NCBI RefSeq assembly: GCF_024713975.1
Contig: NC_091112.1
Location: 15,534,501 to 15,598,500 of the forward strand
DNA: 64,000 nt
Reading direction: 5' to 3'
Origin: Paralichthys olivaceus
Lineage: Eukaryota; Chordata; Actinopteri; Pleuronectiformes; Paralichthyidae
Shown here: one piece after another, positions 13,918-26,440 of the stretch
Layout of the letters: each line of letters starts with the position of its first letter
How positions within the stretch are numbered: position 1 is the first letter of the stretch
Notes under the pieces: generated by a model
The model's database searches: none
What the model saw: the letters and a program-made list of their open reading frames with translations, nothing else
What the model was told of the DNA's origin: nothing
Made by a program: the position numbers and the translations under genes

Positions 13918-14140
13918 TATGGTGAAATTTTACCATTCACCCATTCACACACATATTCAAACAGTGCATGTGTGAAGCACTTTCTCTATCACACTGTCAG
14001 CACAGCCGTCAGGGGCAATTTGGGGTTAAGTATTTTACTCAAGGACACTTCGGTACGCGGAATGGGGGAGACTGGGATCAAAGCGCCAGTCCTCTAGTTA
14101 CTGGACAACCCACTCTCCCCCCTGAGCCACAGCTGTCCCT
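13918..14140 (+). repeat. Fish interspersed repeat (ACCATTCACCCATTCACACAC family)
   Basis: Reads TTTTACCATTCACCCATTC, GTGTGAAGCACTTTCTCTATC, ACAGCCGTCAGGGGCAATT, CAAGGACACTTCGGTA, GGGATCAAAGCGCCAG and CCTGAGCCACAGCTG. The words are in the order I know from an abundant teleost repeat. It is non-coding here. Confidence 0.7.
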
Positions 14141-14304
14141 GATATTACACTATATCAGCTCCATTGTGCAGCAGCGCTAGAATAAAGGATGTTCGTTTTA
14201 GTTGCAAGCATAATAGTTTTTCCCAGGGTCATAAATGTATAGTAGCATCAATATTTCCAAATGGTGCAACAGGTATAGAGATTAACATTGGTTTTGTTCT
14301 CTAA

Positions 14305-14713
14305 AGCTGCTTTCAGACATGCACTAACTTCCAGATGATCTCCTGTATGTGCGAACTCAAATGGCCGAGTGACAGGCAGAGGATATTCTCCACAGTTTCT
14401 CCTGCCAGCCCCCCCCAAAAAAACTGAGCCAGTGTGAGAACACAGCAGGATGGATGTGTTGACTTATAACATGCATTAGATGCAAAACTGAAAACTAAGA
14501 AAAAGAATACAAATATCTCAAGATGACGTACCCATACTGATGAAAATTTCAAAAGAGTTACGTCACGTCCTGCCTGGTGCATCACCCCTCACCTGAGCGC
14601 TCCGGAGATTTCTGCTGCATTGTTCATGTGTGAAAGACAAACTCTGGAGAAAGTCCAGACCCAATTGTCGACATTCTCCAGAGTACATGTTTGAAAACGG
14701 CTTTGGTAGCAGA
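14305..14713. mobile_element. Non-autonomous TIR element, copy 1 (about 0.4 kb)
   Basis: The left end AAAGCTGCTTTCAGACATGC and the reverse complement of the right end (AAAGCCGTTTTCAAACATGT) agree at most positions. Inside both ends, CTCCAGA/CTCCGGAG words recur. There is no transposase frame. Related copies are at 17392, 19765, 21190 and 38369. The structure points to a MITE of a cut-and-paste DNA transposon; the superfamily is not determined. Confidence 0.65.
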
Positions 14714-17391
14714 AGTTCACACCCTCTGTGAGGGTTTTAAAGTATTAGCCTTCCTATGATGCATTTACAGTGCAAGGGTTTTTACTGTGAAGCAAAAAAA
14801 TATATTTTTCAACAGGTGAATGGAAGCTAGAGAAGGTGAATAATAGTAGGGTCACAGAGAGATGTCCCCTGCGACTCTCCATGACAAAATGTTGTAATGC
14901 CAGTGTGGTGGAAGAGGAAGCTGAGAGAACAGCGAACACAATGAGCAGAGATGTTGGAGCCTGGTCTATTTTCAGTCACTGCAGAGAGTGTAATTGTATT
15001 TTGGGGGGGGGGGGGGGGAGTTATAAAAACAACATGGTTCACCAAACCCAGGCGTCAAAAAGTTACTTTCAAACAGCAGCAGGTGCAGTGAACATCTTTC
15101 TTTAAATTAGAAATAAAGCCTCTAGCACATTCTGAAACGCTGTATTAACATCCTGCTGCGTCTCCCACAGGGATCCTTGTTAATTTCTACCTTTAACGAT
15201 AGGATCATATGTTTTTATGTGAGGTAATATCTCATTTAATAGAGCTGTATTGCTCAGGGTTATATTTTTCACCTTAACGATACAGATACAGATGAATGTG
15301 ATAAAATGTGAGTGAATAGATGCTTTTAAAAGAAACACATTCATCTTTCAAATCCATGTGAGAAATCAACAGCCCTTGTTGTCTGTGTGTCAAGGGTTAT
15401 GGCTGATGTTAAGATACATGAACGCACACACACACACACATATTACACACACTATAAAAAGAGGGAAAAAAGTCTAAATCTATACCAAACCCCCCCGAGA
15501 GTTTCATCCCCTAGATACGTGAGTGCCATTTGAAGCGCTGGATCCACACACACAGGCTCACATCCGCCTAGATACGTGAGCGCCATGTCGAATTCATGAC
15601 GGTTGTCATGGTGCCCACATAGCAACCCGCTATACATGTACCGGCTGCTGCCTCCGGTCGACTCAGCATGGGTAGGGGGGTGGGGGGTTTGGAGAGGGGT
15701 GTGGGGGTTGTTGGTGAAGCTGGGGAAGGGTTGAGAGAAAGGTAGAATGGCAGTAGAAGGGTTGGAGGTCGAGAGAAACAGAGAGGGATGAACGAGAGGG
15801 CTGGGAAAATTGGGGGCGGGGGGGGGTTGCATGTCAATTGGTGTTTTTTTCTGCAAGTGTCTGAGTTCGGAAGGACAAGGGATCTAAAAGGCTGGGGCAT
15901 AGAGAGGGACAGAGAGAGAGAGAGAGGGTGATGAAGAAAAAAGGGGATCAGCTGGTCTGTAAACCTCGGAGGACGGGGAGATGGGGCAAAGATAGAGAAG
16001 AGAGTGAACTCACGGTTGACAGCTCTGTGAAAAGCCATGGGGGTTACAGAGAGACTGAGAGCCAATAAAACACGAGCACTCCACTCACTGTATCACTGTG
16101 TTTTCTGTTATAGCCTCGGAAAGACATGAAAGACAAGAAATGCAATTGTGTTCATGTAAAAAAAAGCACTGATTAAATGCACTGTAAAAATCAGTCGAGG
16201 CAACTTGTATTCTCAGTTTGATGCTTGAAACTGTAATTGTCTTGAAGGTAACGTCCCGCCTTGTTTCAACATGCTCGACCGCTGCTTTTGAATTTAGATT
16301 TGAAGACAGAATATGGGGCTAAGGAGTGGATATTTCTTAGCAGAGTGAACGGCATATCATTATGGTGAGTAAGGCAGGCATGTTCTCCTAATTCCTTCTT
16401 CTCGGTGGGTTGTGTGAACGCGTGCAGAGCAGTTCATGGGTAATTGATGTGCCAAGTCTTATTTTAGGAGCTGAATCAAACGACAGGGCTTTACGCATCA
16501 CCTGGCATTAAAAAATAAAAATAAAAATAGAAAAAGAAATGAAAGAATAATGCAGCGCACGCACAAAACAAAAGTACACATATCAACATGCAGACCTCTT
16601 CATGAGCGGCTCCGCTTCATGCAGCAGACGTGGATAGACGCACATGCAAATACACAGAGCGAGGAGGGGTACACGTGAAGTCGCTCTCACACAGAGACAC
16701 AGGCACACATACATGAATATTTCAGTTTGCTTGAAAACGTGCAAACCAACCAACCATCGCCCATCCCCCCACCCCCAGACCAAGCCAACCCCTCAGTCAA
16801 AGCCTGCGTACAGCAGCACAGGAATAGGCCATAAATGATGGAGAAAGCGCTGGAACGGGGGGCGGAAAAAAGAAAAAAGGCAGAGATAGAGGGTCTGACA
16901 GACCAAATTCATCAGGCAGGATGACAGGGGAGGGTGGGAGAGGACGTGGAGGAAGAATATAGACATCAGGGTGGAGTGACAGTCCTGACAGCTCCCCAAG
17001 AGTAGTGGGGGAAAGTGAGCTGTTAAATGGTAACAAGTCAAAGCAGCTGATGAACGGAGGGTTTATTTTTGGAACAGTTTCAGGTGAGCAGCCGTGTGTT
17101 CATCCATTGTTCGCAGTGGTTTAGATGTTCCCTCGTGAACAAGCTACTTGCAACAGTCACCAAGTGTTGAAACAAAATCCTACAACTGACTTTGATTTCT
17201 GGCTCTGTTGCGTTCACATGGGCAACACTAAAACAAAGCCATGAAGGGCAACAAAAAAGAAATAGGTTATATAGTTGGAACAAGAGTAGTTTACTTTTGA
17301 TTGACTAGACCACTTTATTTTGAGGTCAGACTATGAGTAAATGCCCCCAAATCAGTAATCCAATGAAAATAGTGTGTACACATAATAATGG
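14714..17391. other. Non-coding DNA with G-run and purine-rich tracts
   Basis: Holds a 16-base G run at 15003-15018, a CA run at 15425-15441 and G/A-rich sequence at 15660-15990. Frames of 134 and 165 codons (minus strand, 15452-16065) are Pro/Ser-rich translations of that purine-rich tract and are not called as genes. Confidence 0.45.
15003..15018 (+). repeat. Poly-G run, 16 bases
   Basis: Uninterrupted G16 after TATTTT. It may fold as a G-quadruplex; length polymorphism or sequencing error is likely at such a run. Confidence 0.9.
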
Positions 17392-17840
17392 CAGCTTTCA
17401 GACCTGCACTGAACTCCAGATAATCTCCTGATATCATCCAGAGAGGCTGTATGTGAGAACGCAAAGGTCTGAGACAGTTGTCAGGACGTTTTACTGAGTT
17501 TTTCCTGGAGGCCTCCTAGTAAATATTCCAGATAATGTTCCAGTGAGCCCATGTGAAATCACAGCAGGAGATTATCTGGTAGATTCACCATTAGCAAGTG
17601 TGTGTGTTAGTGATGTATTTTACAAGCGACGGACGCCAAACTGGATGGAAAAAAGGTGCTAACGCATAGAAGACATGGGGAAGATGTCAACTAGATTGGA
17701 GAGTTTTATAGTGATAGGGGTCGACATTGGTATTGATACGCTGCAAAACAAGACATGATCTCTGCAGCAGAATTGACACATTGTGTCCTTCCTTCTGCAT
17801 TCTGCGCCACCTCTTACCTGAACGTTTGACACTCAGCCAC
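17392..17840. mobile_element. TIR element, copy 2, right end decayed
   Basis: Starts GGCAGCTTTCAGACCTGCAC, then TGAACTCCAGATAATCTCC. The inner words GTATGTGAGAACGC, GTGAGCCCATGTGAAATCAC and AGCAGGAGATTATCTGG match the other copies, as does CACCTCTTACCTGAACG near 17808-17825. The right inverted repeat is not clear. Confidence 0.55.
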
Positions 17841-19364
17841 AGTAGTCCCTTTTCATGTCAGACATTTTGACTGGTCACAGTTGAAAAAACAACAACTATT
17901 CTGTCAGTGTTTTAGAAGAGTGAGCCCGAATGCACAGCACAGGAAGCCCTATAACTGGCTTCCCTGTGAAAAATGACACAGAAGGTGTCCCACAATCCTG
18001 CAGACAAGCAAGCAAACTGATATAACCTCCATAGTGAAGGCAAGTACCCACAGTAACAAATGTTATAACAAATGCAAAACAACTATTAACCGTAATAGGG
18101 ACAGAAAGTTTTATAAATTTACCAAACGACATGTGCAGTGTCGAGCGTGGAAAGCTTTTTAAAGCTGGAGTCAGTGGCAGTAGAGTTGAGTGAAGTCAAG
18201 TCAAGCGTATGGGTTTGTTGTATTGAACAGAACAACAGTGGCCTGAAGGGAAAACATGTATCAGTAAGTATAGCTAAAAGCTCAGCTCTGTCGCCCAATA
18301 CTCAATCAATTGTAACACTATTTACTGTTATAATGATTTCATGAATACAGTCAGCATTTGGTTTGGAAAGACATGAAAGGTGTGGCGGTGGGAGAAATTG
18401 TAAGACTTTGTCAGTGTCTGATTGAGATTTCTGGCACGTGGCTCATTCCTGGAGGAAGTACACACCAGTGAAATAATACATTATTCATATCAACCTCACG
18501 AAAGTACCAGTGGAAAAGATTAGTTTGTTCATCTGGGGCAAAGGCCGGTCAGAGACATCGCTGAGTAAAGTTTTAAAAAACACTTCTGACTCTGGGGGCA
18601 TGGGGAGCCCCGGGCATAATTTACTAGACGCATGACTTTGGTGACCACACTCTCTTCATTTAATAGACAAGTGGCTCTGCGGACCAATTTCCCAAAACCC
18701 TGCTGTGTTTCTTTAAGATAGAGATATTTCATCTGAAGAGGAGTAAGTAAGTAAGTAAGTAAGTAAGGTCTACATGTGTGTGGGTGTTCATGATGCAAGC
18801 TTGTGAAAGCATGTGGCTGTTCGGCCTGAAAGCTGGGAGGCTCTACAGCGTGCACAGCTGTGGTGGCAATCAAATGACACGGTGCAGAGGCGAATGGATG
18901 TAAGTGATCTTGTGACATGAGCGCGACAACTTGTGATTTGTCCGCCGCACATGTTTCTACGCAGCTCAGATTCAGATGGAGCTCAGGGTCCAGATAAAAC
19001 ACAAAAATGTGTTCATTGTGTTTGGAAAGCAGCATACACCTGTACAGACAAAACAAAAACAAGACACACACTCTGTCTTGCACACTGTAGATGTGCCGAC
19101 CTACTGCAACACATCTCACACACACACACACACACACATGTGCCGGTGAACTCACATCTCATCCTCTGCCGCGTCGGTGTTAATCTCTCACTCCATTTGC
19201 ACTCGTCAGGAGATAACGACATCATTAACACACATTAGCATGTCTCTGTTATCATTCCCTCAGTGTCCCAGAGTCCCTGTGCGTGTGTGTGTAGAGAGCT
19301 GTGAATGGGGATGAGGCGTGAATCTGTTATTTTCAGTCTGTCACAGAGGTGTGTGTGTGTGTGT

Positions 19365-19401
<37 letters not shown>

Positions 19402-19639
19402 CCAACACAACCATTTACACATCAGCTGAGATGTTCCACAGCAGAAAGTACTTGTTAATTACACTCATTACCTGGATGTTCGACACAAGCTTCTTGTCAT
19501 CGTACGACAATGTTGAAGTTGCATTAATTCTGCAGGTAATTGTTAAAAGCTTTGTATTTACATAGTGGGAATTTTTATTTAGTTGCATTTCTTTGTATAT
19601 GTTATTTTTTTTGCCTCACATACACCAATAACAAACCAT
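17841..19639. other. Non-coding DNA with simple repeats
   Basis: Holds (GTAA)n at 18742-18767, CA at 19117-19138 and GT at 19349-19399. A 208-codon minus frame (18529-19155) has no splice or domain support and is not called. Confidence 0.45.
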
Positions 19640-20150
19640 CCATCCATTATCTATGCCTCTTATCCTTTAACCCCCATGACCTAGTGGGGGGAAGCTGGAG
19701 TCAATCCCAGATGACATTGGTGCGAGAGGCAGGGTAAACCCAGCGTATTGCAGGTCTGACATATGTCGTTTTCATAAACGAAATCTGGAAAATGTCCTCA
19801 CAATGGGTCAGGACTCTCTCTGGACTTTGCCTTTCACATAAAAAGAATGCAGCAGGAGATTTTCAGGTCAGATGACAAGAACATTCTCAGACAAAAGGTA
19901 GCATCTGAGTAGAACATGCAGGAGGTAGGACAACTGATTCATGACATTTGCGTCGTCACATACCACTCCTACAGATAATTTCAGGAGATAATCCGGAATT
20001 CAGTGCATATTTGAACACAGCTATACAGAGACAAACTGGACTGTGGGAGAGAGTACCCACAGAAACCCATGTAGACACTGGGAGAACATGTTAACTCCAC
20101 ACAGGAAGACCCCACGCCAAACTGGGATTCCAACACCCTGATACACAGAT
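19640..20150 (+). repeat. Fish interspersed repeat (CATCCATCCATTATC family) split by a TIR element
   Basis: The 5' part at 19640-19764 reads CCATCCATCCATTATCTATG, then AGCTGGAGTCAATCCCAG and GGTCTGACATAT. The 3' part at 20022-20150 resumes with ACAGAGACAAACTGGACTGT, ACCCATGTAGACACTGGGAG and TTAACTCCACACAGGAAG. The two halves are in register in the family order, so the sequence between them was inserted later. Confidence 0.65.
19765..20021. mobile_element. TIR element, copy 3, nested in another repeat
   Basis: The right end (20000-20021) is the inverted form of the copy-2 left end: read in reverse it begins GCTGTGTTCAAATATGCACT, then GAATTCCGG and ATTATCTCC. Internal words CTGGACTTTGCCTTTCACA and AATGCAGCAGGAGATT match the other copies. 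ATAT and TATA flank the insert; a clean target-site duplication cannot be set. Confidence 0.6.
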
Positions 20151-23100
20151 AGTGGAGTCATTTCAGCAACAGAGGGACAAGGCTTATGATGGGCTGAGGC
20201 AGACTATATACACAAAACCAGGCTTGGCTCTAACTTGTGCAACTAAGTTTTTCATCTCTTGCATAAATGTAGGGATGTTTCAGATTTATAAAAACACACA
20301 CACACCTGCACCAATGCCAATACTGCAAATGGAAAGAATAAGTGAACTCTGAACCTGAAACTTTTCTGTGCTAGAGAATATTACAACCCTCACAAATCCC
20401 TTCCCATTTTATTCTGAATTCAACAGTGAGAGATCCCACTCTGCAGCAGTGTCTCAACATTGCCAAAAATGGTTAGACCCTCAAGGTCACCTGAAAAGAT
20501 ACACTGTATCTTCTGTCAGCCATGCAGCAGAAGGGCAGCGCTCTCTCTCCCTCTGGACGCTCCTGGTGCCAAAAAAACAAGACGTCGTAGGTGAAATCCT
20601 GAATTATCCTGTTGCTGCGGGTTATTTTCTCAGTCATTCCACAGGTGGGATGAGGGATTAGTCACAGCCAGGACATACCCAGTGTCAGGATCCCTGTCCT
20701 CTCCTACATGCTCAGGCATGACCCTAAAAAAACAGCTCCATCTGGGAAGTGTGAGGATGAGGAATTGGACGCTAGTGATGTGTTGTGTCTGAAAGAGACT
20801 TGTGTCAACAGCTGGTGTCCTGTATCTCAAACACATGGACGGACATTTGCATGCACCTGAAAATGGAAGAGTCAATAAACACAGTGATGGAAAGGTTAGA
20901 GTGTCAAGGCTGCACGTCAAATACACTGAAAATGAAAAGCAGATGACTGTGTCCAACAATATTTTAGTTATCTTGGACTTTTTCATTTTAATACAAGAAA
21001 AAAATGTATTGTCTGTTTCACAAAGCCCATTCAACACACGTCTCGCTGTTTTGTATAAAAGGCAGATTTATTCATCTTGGTTGTTGGGTTGGAAGCGGAG
21101 CTAAGCTATGTCTTTGCATGCCATCTAAACTCACATACTAAGGTGGCAACCAGTGGTGAAGTACGAAGCCATTTTTAAACATGACCTGCAGGTGAAGTCT
21201 GGAGAATTGTGTCCCGACTTAAGCCAGACTTTGCCTTTCACACATGCACAACACAGCGGGAGGTCCTCTGCACAGACGCGTTCACAACAGCAACAGATCC
21301 TCCACATTATTCAGGCGAGAGGTGGAGCAGCCGGGTGCAGCAGGCAGAGGCAGGAAGTTAAGTTCAAGATCAAGTGATCATGTTCACAGAGCCTCGCCAC
21401 CGTCGTTGGTTCTTATCACCACGAACTCTCTCGACATCTACATCTGTGTCTTTTACGTGTATGGCACCGCTTTTTCTTGTTTGTTTCATTTTTGGGTCTG
21501 TTGCATGTTAGAAGCATCTTCAACCCCCGCTAGCTAGAGGTGAATCCAGCGGGGAACTCCTGCTTTGTTATCACGTTAAGACTCTACGGACTTTGTGCTG
21601 ACTCTATACCAGAGGGCCAGGCGGATAAAGTCCACAGATAATTTATCCAGTAATAAATGGAAACATTCCCACTAAACAAATATTATTCATTTTATAATGG
21701 TGGTAAACTCTGACTTGCACTACCTCTCACATATCAGCTCTTCCAAGGGACAGTTTACCAAAGAAAAGTCTGGCCCATTGACGACAATGTGGAAATATCA
21801 TCGGCCCATTTTTGGGTGAACAAAATATACAAGAGTCTTACATGTCGCCGTTTATAACATCATTTACTGTTTATCCTTTACTGGACAGGCTGCCTTAAAA
21901 ACTTCTGAGCAATAATGAAGCGTATACCCACTTCTTAAGGAACAACTACACCACTGGTAGCAACATGCTGGTTTGTTAGGTTAAATTCAAACAAGTAAAA
22001 TTACAAGAATTGAGAAGAAATAGAGAGCTTGCATGCTGGTAGAAAGAGATTTTTGTGGAGTACACTATGATTCTGCAGTAGCCTTCTTCAGTTCTTCTGC
22101 TGCAGAATCATTCACTTCCTGCTGCCACTCACAATTACGTGCCTCTACTCTACCAGGATGCCAGAAACAAATGAAGCAACTATTGTGGGTGTATGGAACT
22201 GCAGCATCTTGGCAATGATTAACCCTGAAGTGTTGGGTGTCAGGGGAAAAAATGGCTTGGACTGTCAACCTGGTGCCTTTTCTTTTCTGTTATATATAAG
22301 TGCATTTTCATCTAGCTGTATTACTGCCCATTAAAATTAGCATAAGATAAGTTGTTATGCATCAATAAGGACAACGTAACAAAGAGCAGCAAAATCAGAC
22401 TAATTTAATTAATTATGATCTACACGAACCATGTGACTTAAACATCCTCTGCAACAAATATGTGTGATGTGAAGAAAAATTTGTGAAACGTGATGTGAAG
22501 TTCTGATTTGATCTATTTTATTTTTAGACCACCTGCCCAGTTCATTCCTTAAGTCTGAGTATCTTTAAAACATTTAAATCTGCATGTCCTGTTTATGTGA
22601 ATGCATTTTTTAATGAATGTCATAACTAATTGTAACATTGATATCAATGGTGTAAAGAATATTGTGCTTCAAAGTATTTGTGTGAGGGGTTGGGGCACCA
22701 CATATCAATTGCACCAGCAGTGGCCCTGCAAACACCAACTCACATTTTATAAAAGCTATGCTCACATTTTTTTATTTAATATAATTGAGTGGATTTATCC
22801 TTTCAGTCAGAAGAAGAAGAGACTGTAGAAACACAGCAAGGCTGCAGAAAGTAGGACTTCTGTGGTGGCTAAATTTGTTCAACCCCACTATCTCCTGATT
22901 TCTCTCCCTCTGCTCAACCCTTAAACATTCCTCAAAAACCTCTGGCTGTGCCTTTTGGTGTCCACAGGGGTGCATGTGTCCAAGCTAAAGCCACCTCTCC
23001 CTGCTTGACCTCACTCTACCAGCCTGCCTTCCCAGGCCTTAATCCCGATCAAGCATGTCTAGACCTCTCATTACCAGCACATAATCAGGGGGCAGGGGAA

Positions 23101-23461
23101 GGACAGGACGATGGGGCCGCGGGGAGCGCAGGACGGATGGTGGGAGGAGAGGATGCAGGGAAAGTGACCCTGACAGTGACCTGCACATTCATTCAACTGT
23201 TTACTCTCCCAGTAAACAGACAGACTATACAGAGAGTCAATACACCGGATGGAAGAGGGATTGAGGCGGAGATATAAGGCAGGGTAGAGAGGCACCAGAC
23301 GTAAACAGAGGATTAGACAGAGAAAGGGAATCTTCAACAATATGTATCTTGACTATCTCAAAACTTTGAAAAAGAAATGTTTAGGATCGTTTGTTAAATC
23401 TAATGCAAACTAGCATTAATATTAAATCAGGAGCTTGACATGGCTGGAAATGCCTGTTCAT
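20151..23461. other. Non-coding DNA with one more TIR-family fragment
   Basis: 21190-21345 repeats the family words GTCTGGAGAATTGTGTCC, CAGACTTTGCCTTTCACAC and CACAGCGGGAGG, so it is a decayed fragment of the TIR family. A 13-bp-arm hairpin lies at 22069-22109. No gene is supported. Confidence 0.45.
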
Positions 23462-23850
23462 TTTTATAACAAGAGTTAGATGAGAAAATCTCAAATCTTT
23501 CCATTTAATATAAAGCTGGACATGGTTATCTGAGCATAAAAAGAGCGTGGAAACAAAGGGAAATGGCTAGCATGGCTCTAGTTAACAAAATGTTTTCCAC
23601 TTGTATCTCAAAAAGAAGCTTGTTAACACAATTGGCTAGGTAATCCAAAACAAATGTTAAAAAAGGTTATGGTTTTATGAGTTTACATGCGAAATTGTTT
23701 CTCGGCCCAAAAAAACCCCCTTAAGCTAACTATCATGGTACTTTCCAAAACTAAAGAGCAAAAAAAGTTGTGGTTTGATGGGCGGTTACATACCAAGCAG
23801 TTTCTCGGCCAGGAGCAATGAAGTTGCCGTAGATCATTGATCATACAACA
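23462..23850 (+). repeat. Dispersed fish repeat (GAGTTAGATGAGAA...GGAAACAAAGGGAAA family)
   Basis: Reads AACAAGAGTTAGATGAGAA, GAGCGTGGAAACAAAGGGA, ATGGCTAGCATGGCTCT, GTTATGGTTTTATGAG and TTTCTCGGCC twice. This order is familiar from an abundant teleost repeat with the core CTGGAAACAGGGGGAAACAG. No coding capacity is seen. Confidence 0.6.
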
Positions 23851-24835
23851 ACAACTTGTCTTTTTTAGGTCTGCTGTTCATGGTTTATATGGATGAAACT
23901 AAAAGGTACAGTTAGTGTAAGAAATCCGGAAAGGTGAATTTTTGTTACACTTTGACAAAGTCAGAATAAATGATCTAGACTGTGGTGGCCCGCTATATTC
24001 TGATTAGTCCAGCCACAGTTCCATATGAAGCAAAACTATGACTATGAGATATATGGATAAGCACTATATATATATTCTACTGTGAGCTACCATGAACTTG
24101 AGCTACCATGAACTTGCACTAGCTTCTTAAAGTTTTTACTGTCAGCTGCAGTTGTGGCATGCAATGCAATTCTTTTTCTCATGTTAAAACTTCTCTGTCG
24201 CTGTTTAGTCTGTGTATCTGTCAATCTGAATTTGTTAAAGAGTGACCTTCATGCATGTGCACCTCCGTTACCACGGGAGATTGAAAAATGCTGAAAGTGT
24301 TATCAATATTCTCATCCAACAACACAACCAATATTTCTAAATATAAAAAATATCTAATTATAGTAATTGTTCTAAAATATATACTGGAAATGGATGATGA
24401 GTGGAAACACATATGGAGCTATCTGGCTTCCAATGGTAGACTACATCACCAAATGACATTGTTGCCTGTGTCAATCAAACAGAGTTAGCAGCCCTGCTAG
24501 AACATTAAAGGGGGCAATGCTGCTGATGTGCCTGGATTTACCATCATGAGCTCAATCCCATTACCACACATATACTCAGTCTCTGCTAAACCGCGGCTCC
24601 AATCAAGCAGCAGAGTGTGACATGCTGAGATTACTGAACATGAGTCGAAGTGATGAGGGGCTAAACGCATGAACTAATGACATGACAGGCATCGCCGGCC
24701 AACCAGGGATCAAAACAATCTCAAAAGACTGTAGGATAATAAACGCAACCTCCTTAAAGAGCAAATATGGGCCTGGAGATGCTTTGTGTGTTTCAACGAA
24801 TGGAGTGTTATGAAACCCAAAGGAGGGAAGGAGGT

Positions 24836-24904
<69 letters not shown>

Positions 24905-25999
24905 ATCTTCAAGGTTTTTCTGGTGTCCCAAATGCTGTGCCATGATGCATCTTTCAAGTGATCAAGTGCAGTAGCATGATCTTACACAAAATTCACCATA
25001 TGGCACGATTTTAATCAAGTCTGTGCAGCTGAACTTATCCTCCTACACACACAAAGAAACACACTATATGATCAAAAGACGCCAAATGTCTGGACCTGTT
25101 TACAGTCCTACAACAAAACACACCCAGAACACTCTATTAATACACAGCAAGGTTACATTAGTTAGAATACAGGATGACTAGAAGCCTGATTCACTTCGTT
25201 TGTGAAACATTCATGTTGGCCTGCATTTGCTCTCATCCAAGTCTCTTTCTCTCTCTCGTTCTTCTGCTCTCTCTCCACCCCCTCTTTCACCCAACTTCTT
25301 TTCTTAATCTCCCAACCCTCAGTTTATTGCTCGTCTTTCTTTCCACTCTCATAATTTGAATTCCTCTCTCTTGAACAGACAAATATTCATCTTGTGTTCA
25401 CCTCATCTTGTTCTGCTCTCTGCAACTTCCTAATTGCATCTGCATCCGTTTTTTTTTTTTCAAATTCTAAGGATTGTTCTTTTGCAAATCTTGAGAGCTC
25501 TTCTGCCTGGCCTGATTTACATACAGGGGGGCTTAACAGCAGTGTGCTAATTAGCTGTCTGGTTTGTATTCACAGTGCTAATTGCTTGTCTCTGTTAATG
25601 TCCATACAAGGGTCTACCAACCCCTATGGGAGGGGTTTACCGCCTTCACTGTCAGTCACTGCAGCCCACCCACAATGCCCCAGGGGAGGGACAGCAATAC
25701 CTTTGGCAATAATAACTGTTTACATTGGACACCAATCGGGTGTCAAGAAGATAAAGAAGAATCCGATTCTGAGTTTCATTTTCAACTCCAGACAACCAGA
25801 CAGTCATGAGGAATTTACATTTTTAAAACACTGGCATCAGGGCTGAGCAAGGTAAACATATGTATATGTGATCATGAGTTCCATTGCTGGATAATTCATT
25901 CATAACCCTGTCCCAACACAGAAGGAAGCTCTCTCTAGATAATCAAATGGACGGGTTTAAGGAATGGACAACCCTGCTAAGCAATTTATGCAAATTGGG
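23851..25999. other. Non-coding DNA with a long GT run
   Basis: Holds (GT)n at 24840-24903 and a possible Tc1/mariner MITE end at 25056-25090 (CACTATATGATCAAAAGACG). A 150-codon plus frame at 25394-25846 matches nothing known. Confidence 0.4.
24840..24903. repeat. (TG)n microsatellite, 64 bp
   Basis: A pure TG run ending in GCGC. Confidence 0.95.
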
Positions 26000-26007
26000 G
26001 TTGGATG

Positions 26008-26440
26008 AGTTAGATGAGACAGACTGTAAATAAAGATGAACGACGAAAGATGACTGCTCCACAAAAGTGAGCCCTAGGTATCTCGATAGCCACCTGATGG
26101 CTGCTGCAGTATTCCATGTTAGTGGATGGGACATGTACCAAACTAAAAAGTCAAAGTACACTTCAAATAACTTAAAAAATAAACATGGGTTATATAATTT
26201 TAGGTAGTCCTTACCACAATGATGTCTATTTAAGTGCTTGAATTAGTTAGTTGTTTGAAAACAGGATAAAATGTCATGATTGACAGCTGAGACTGACTCA
26301 TAATTGTTCGAGCGTATGTATCACTAGGACCTCGCTAGCCAGCACAGACTCTGGTTTCAAATTCACAAAATGGCCGCTTTCATATCCGCAATTTTTTGGC
26401 ATCATTTGACAGTAGGAGGATGTGGAGATGCACAAATAAT
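26008..26440. repeat. Two fragments of a dispersed fish repeat with AGACTGTATATAAAGATG end
   Basis: AGACTGTAAATAAAGATGAA at 26018-26037 is nearly the reverse complement of CATCTTTATATACAGTCT near 41380. The segment 26265-26350 (GTCATGATTGACAGCTGAG, then ACTGACTCATAATTG) aligns with 41208-41260. These are decayed pieces of one family, in opposite orientations here. Confidence 0.5.

Noticed and set aside
15452..16065. Pro/Ser-rich minus-strand frames of 134 and 165 codons
   Set aside because: They come from a purine-rich tract (G/A on the plus strand). Two different frames stay open together, which is typical of biased composition.
18529..19155. 208-codon minus-strand frame
   Set aside because: Includes translated GT repeat and GTAA repeat, has no domain, and lacks splice or promoter context.
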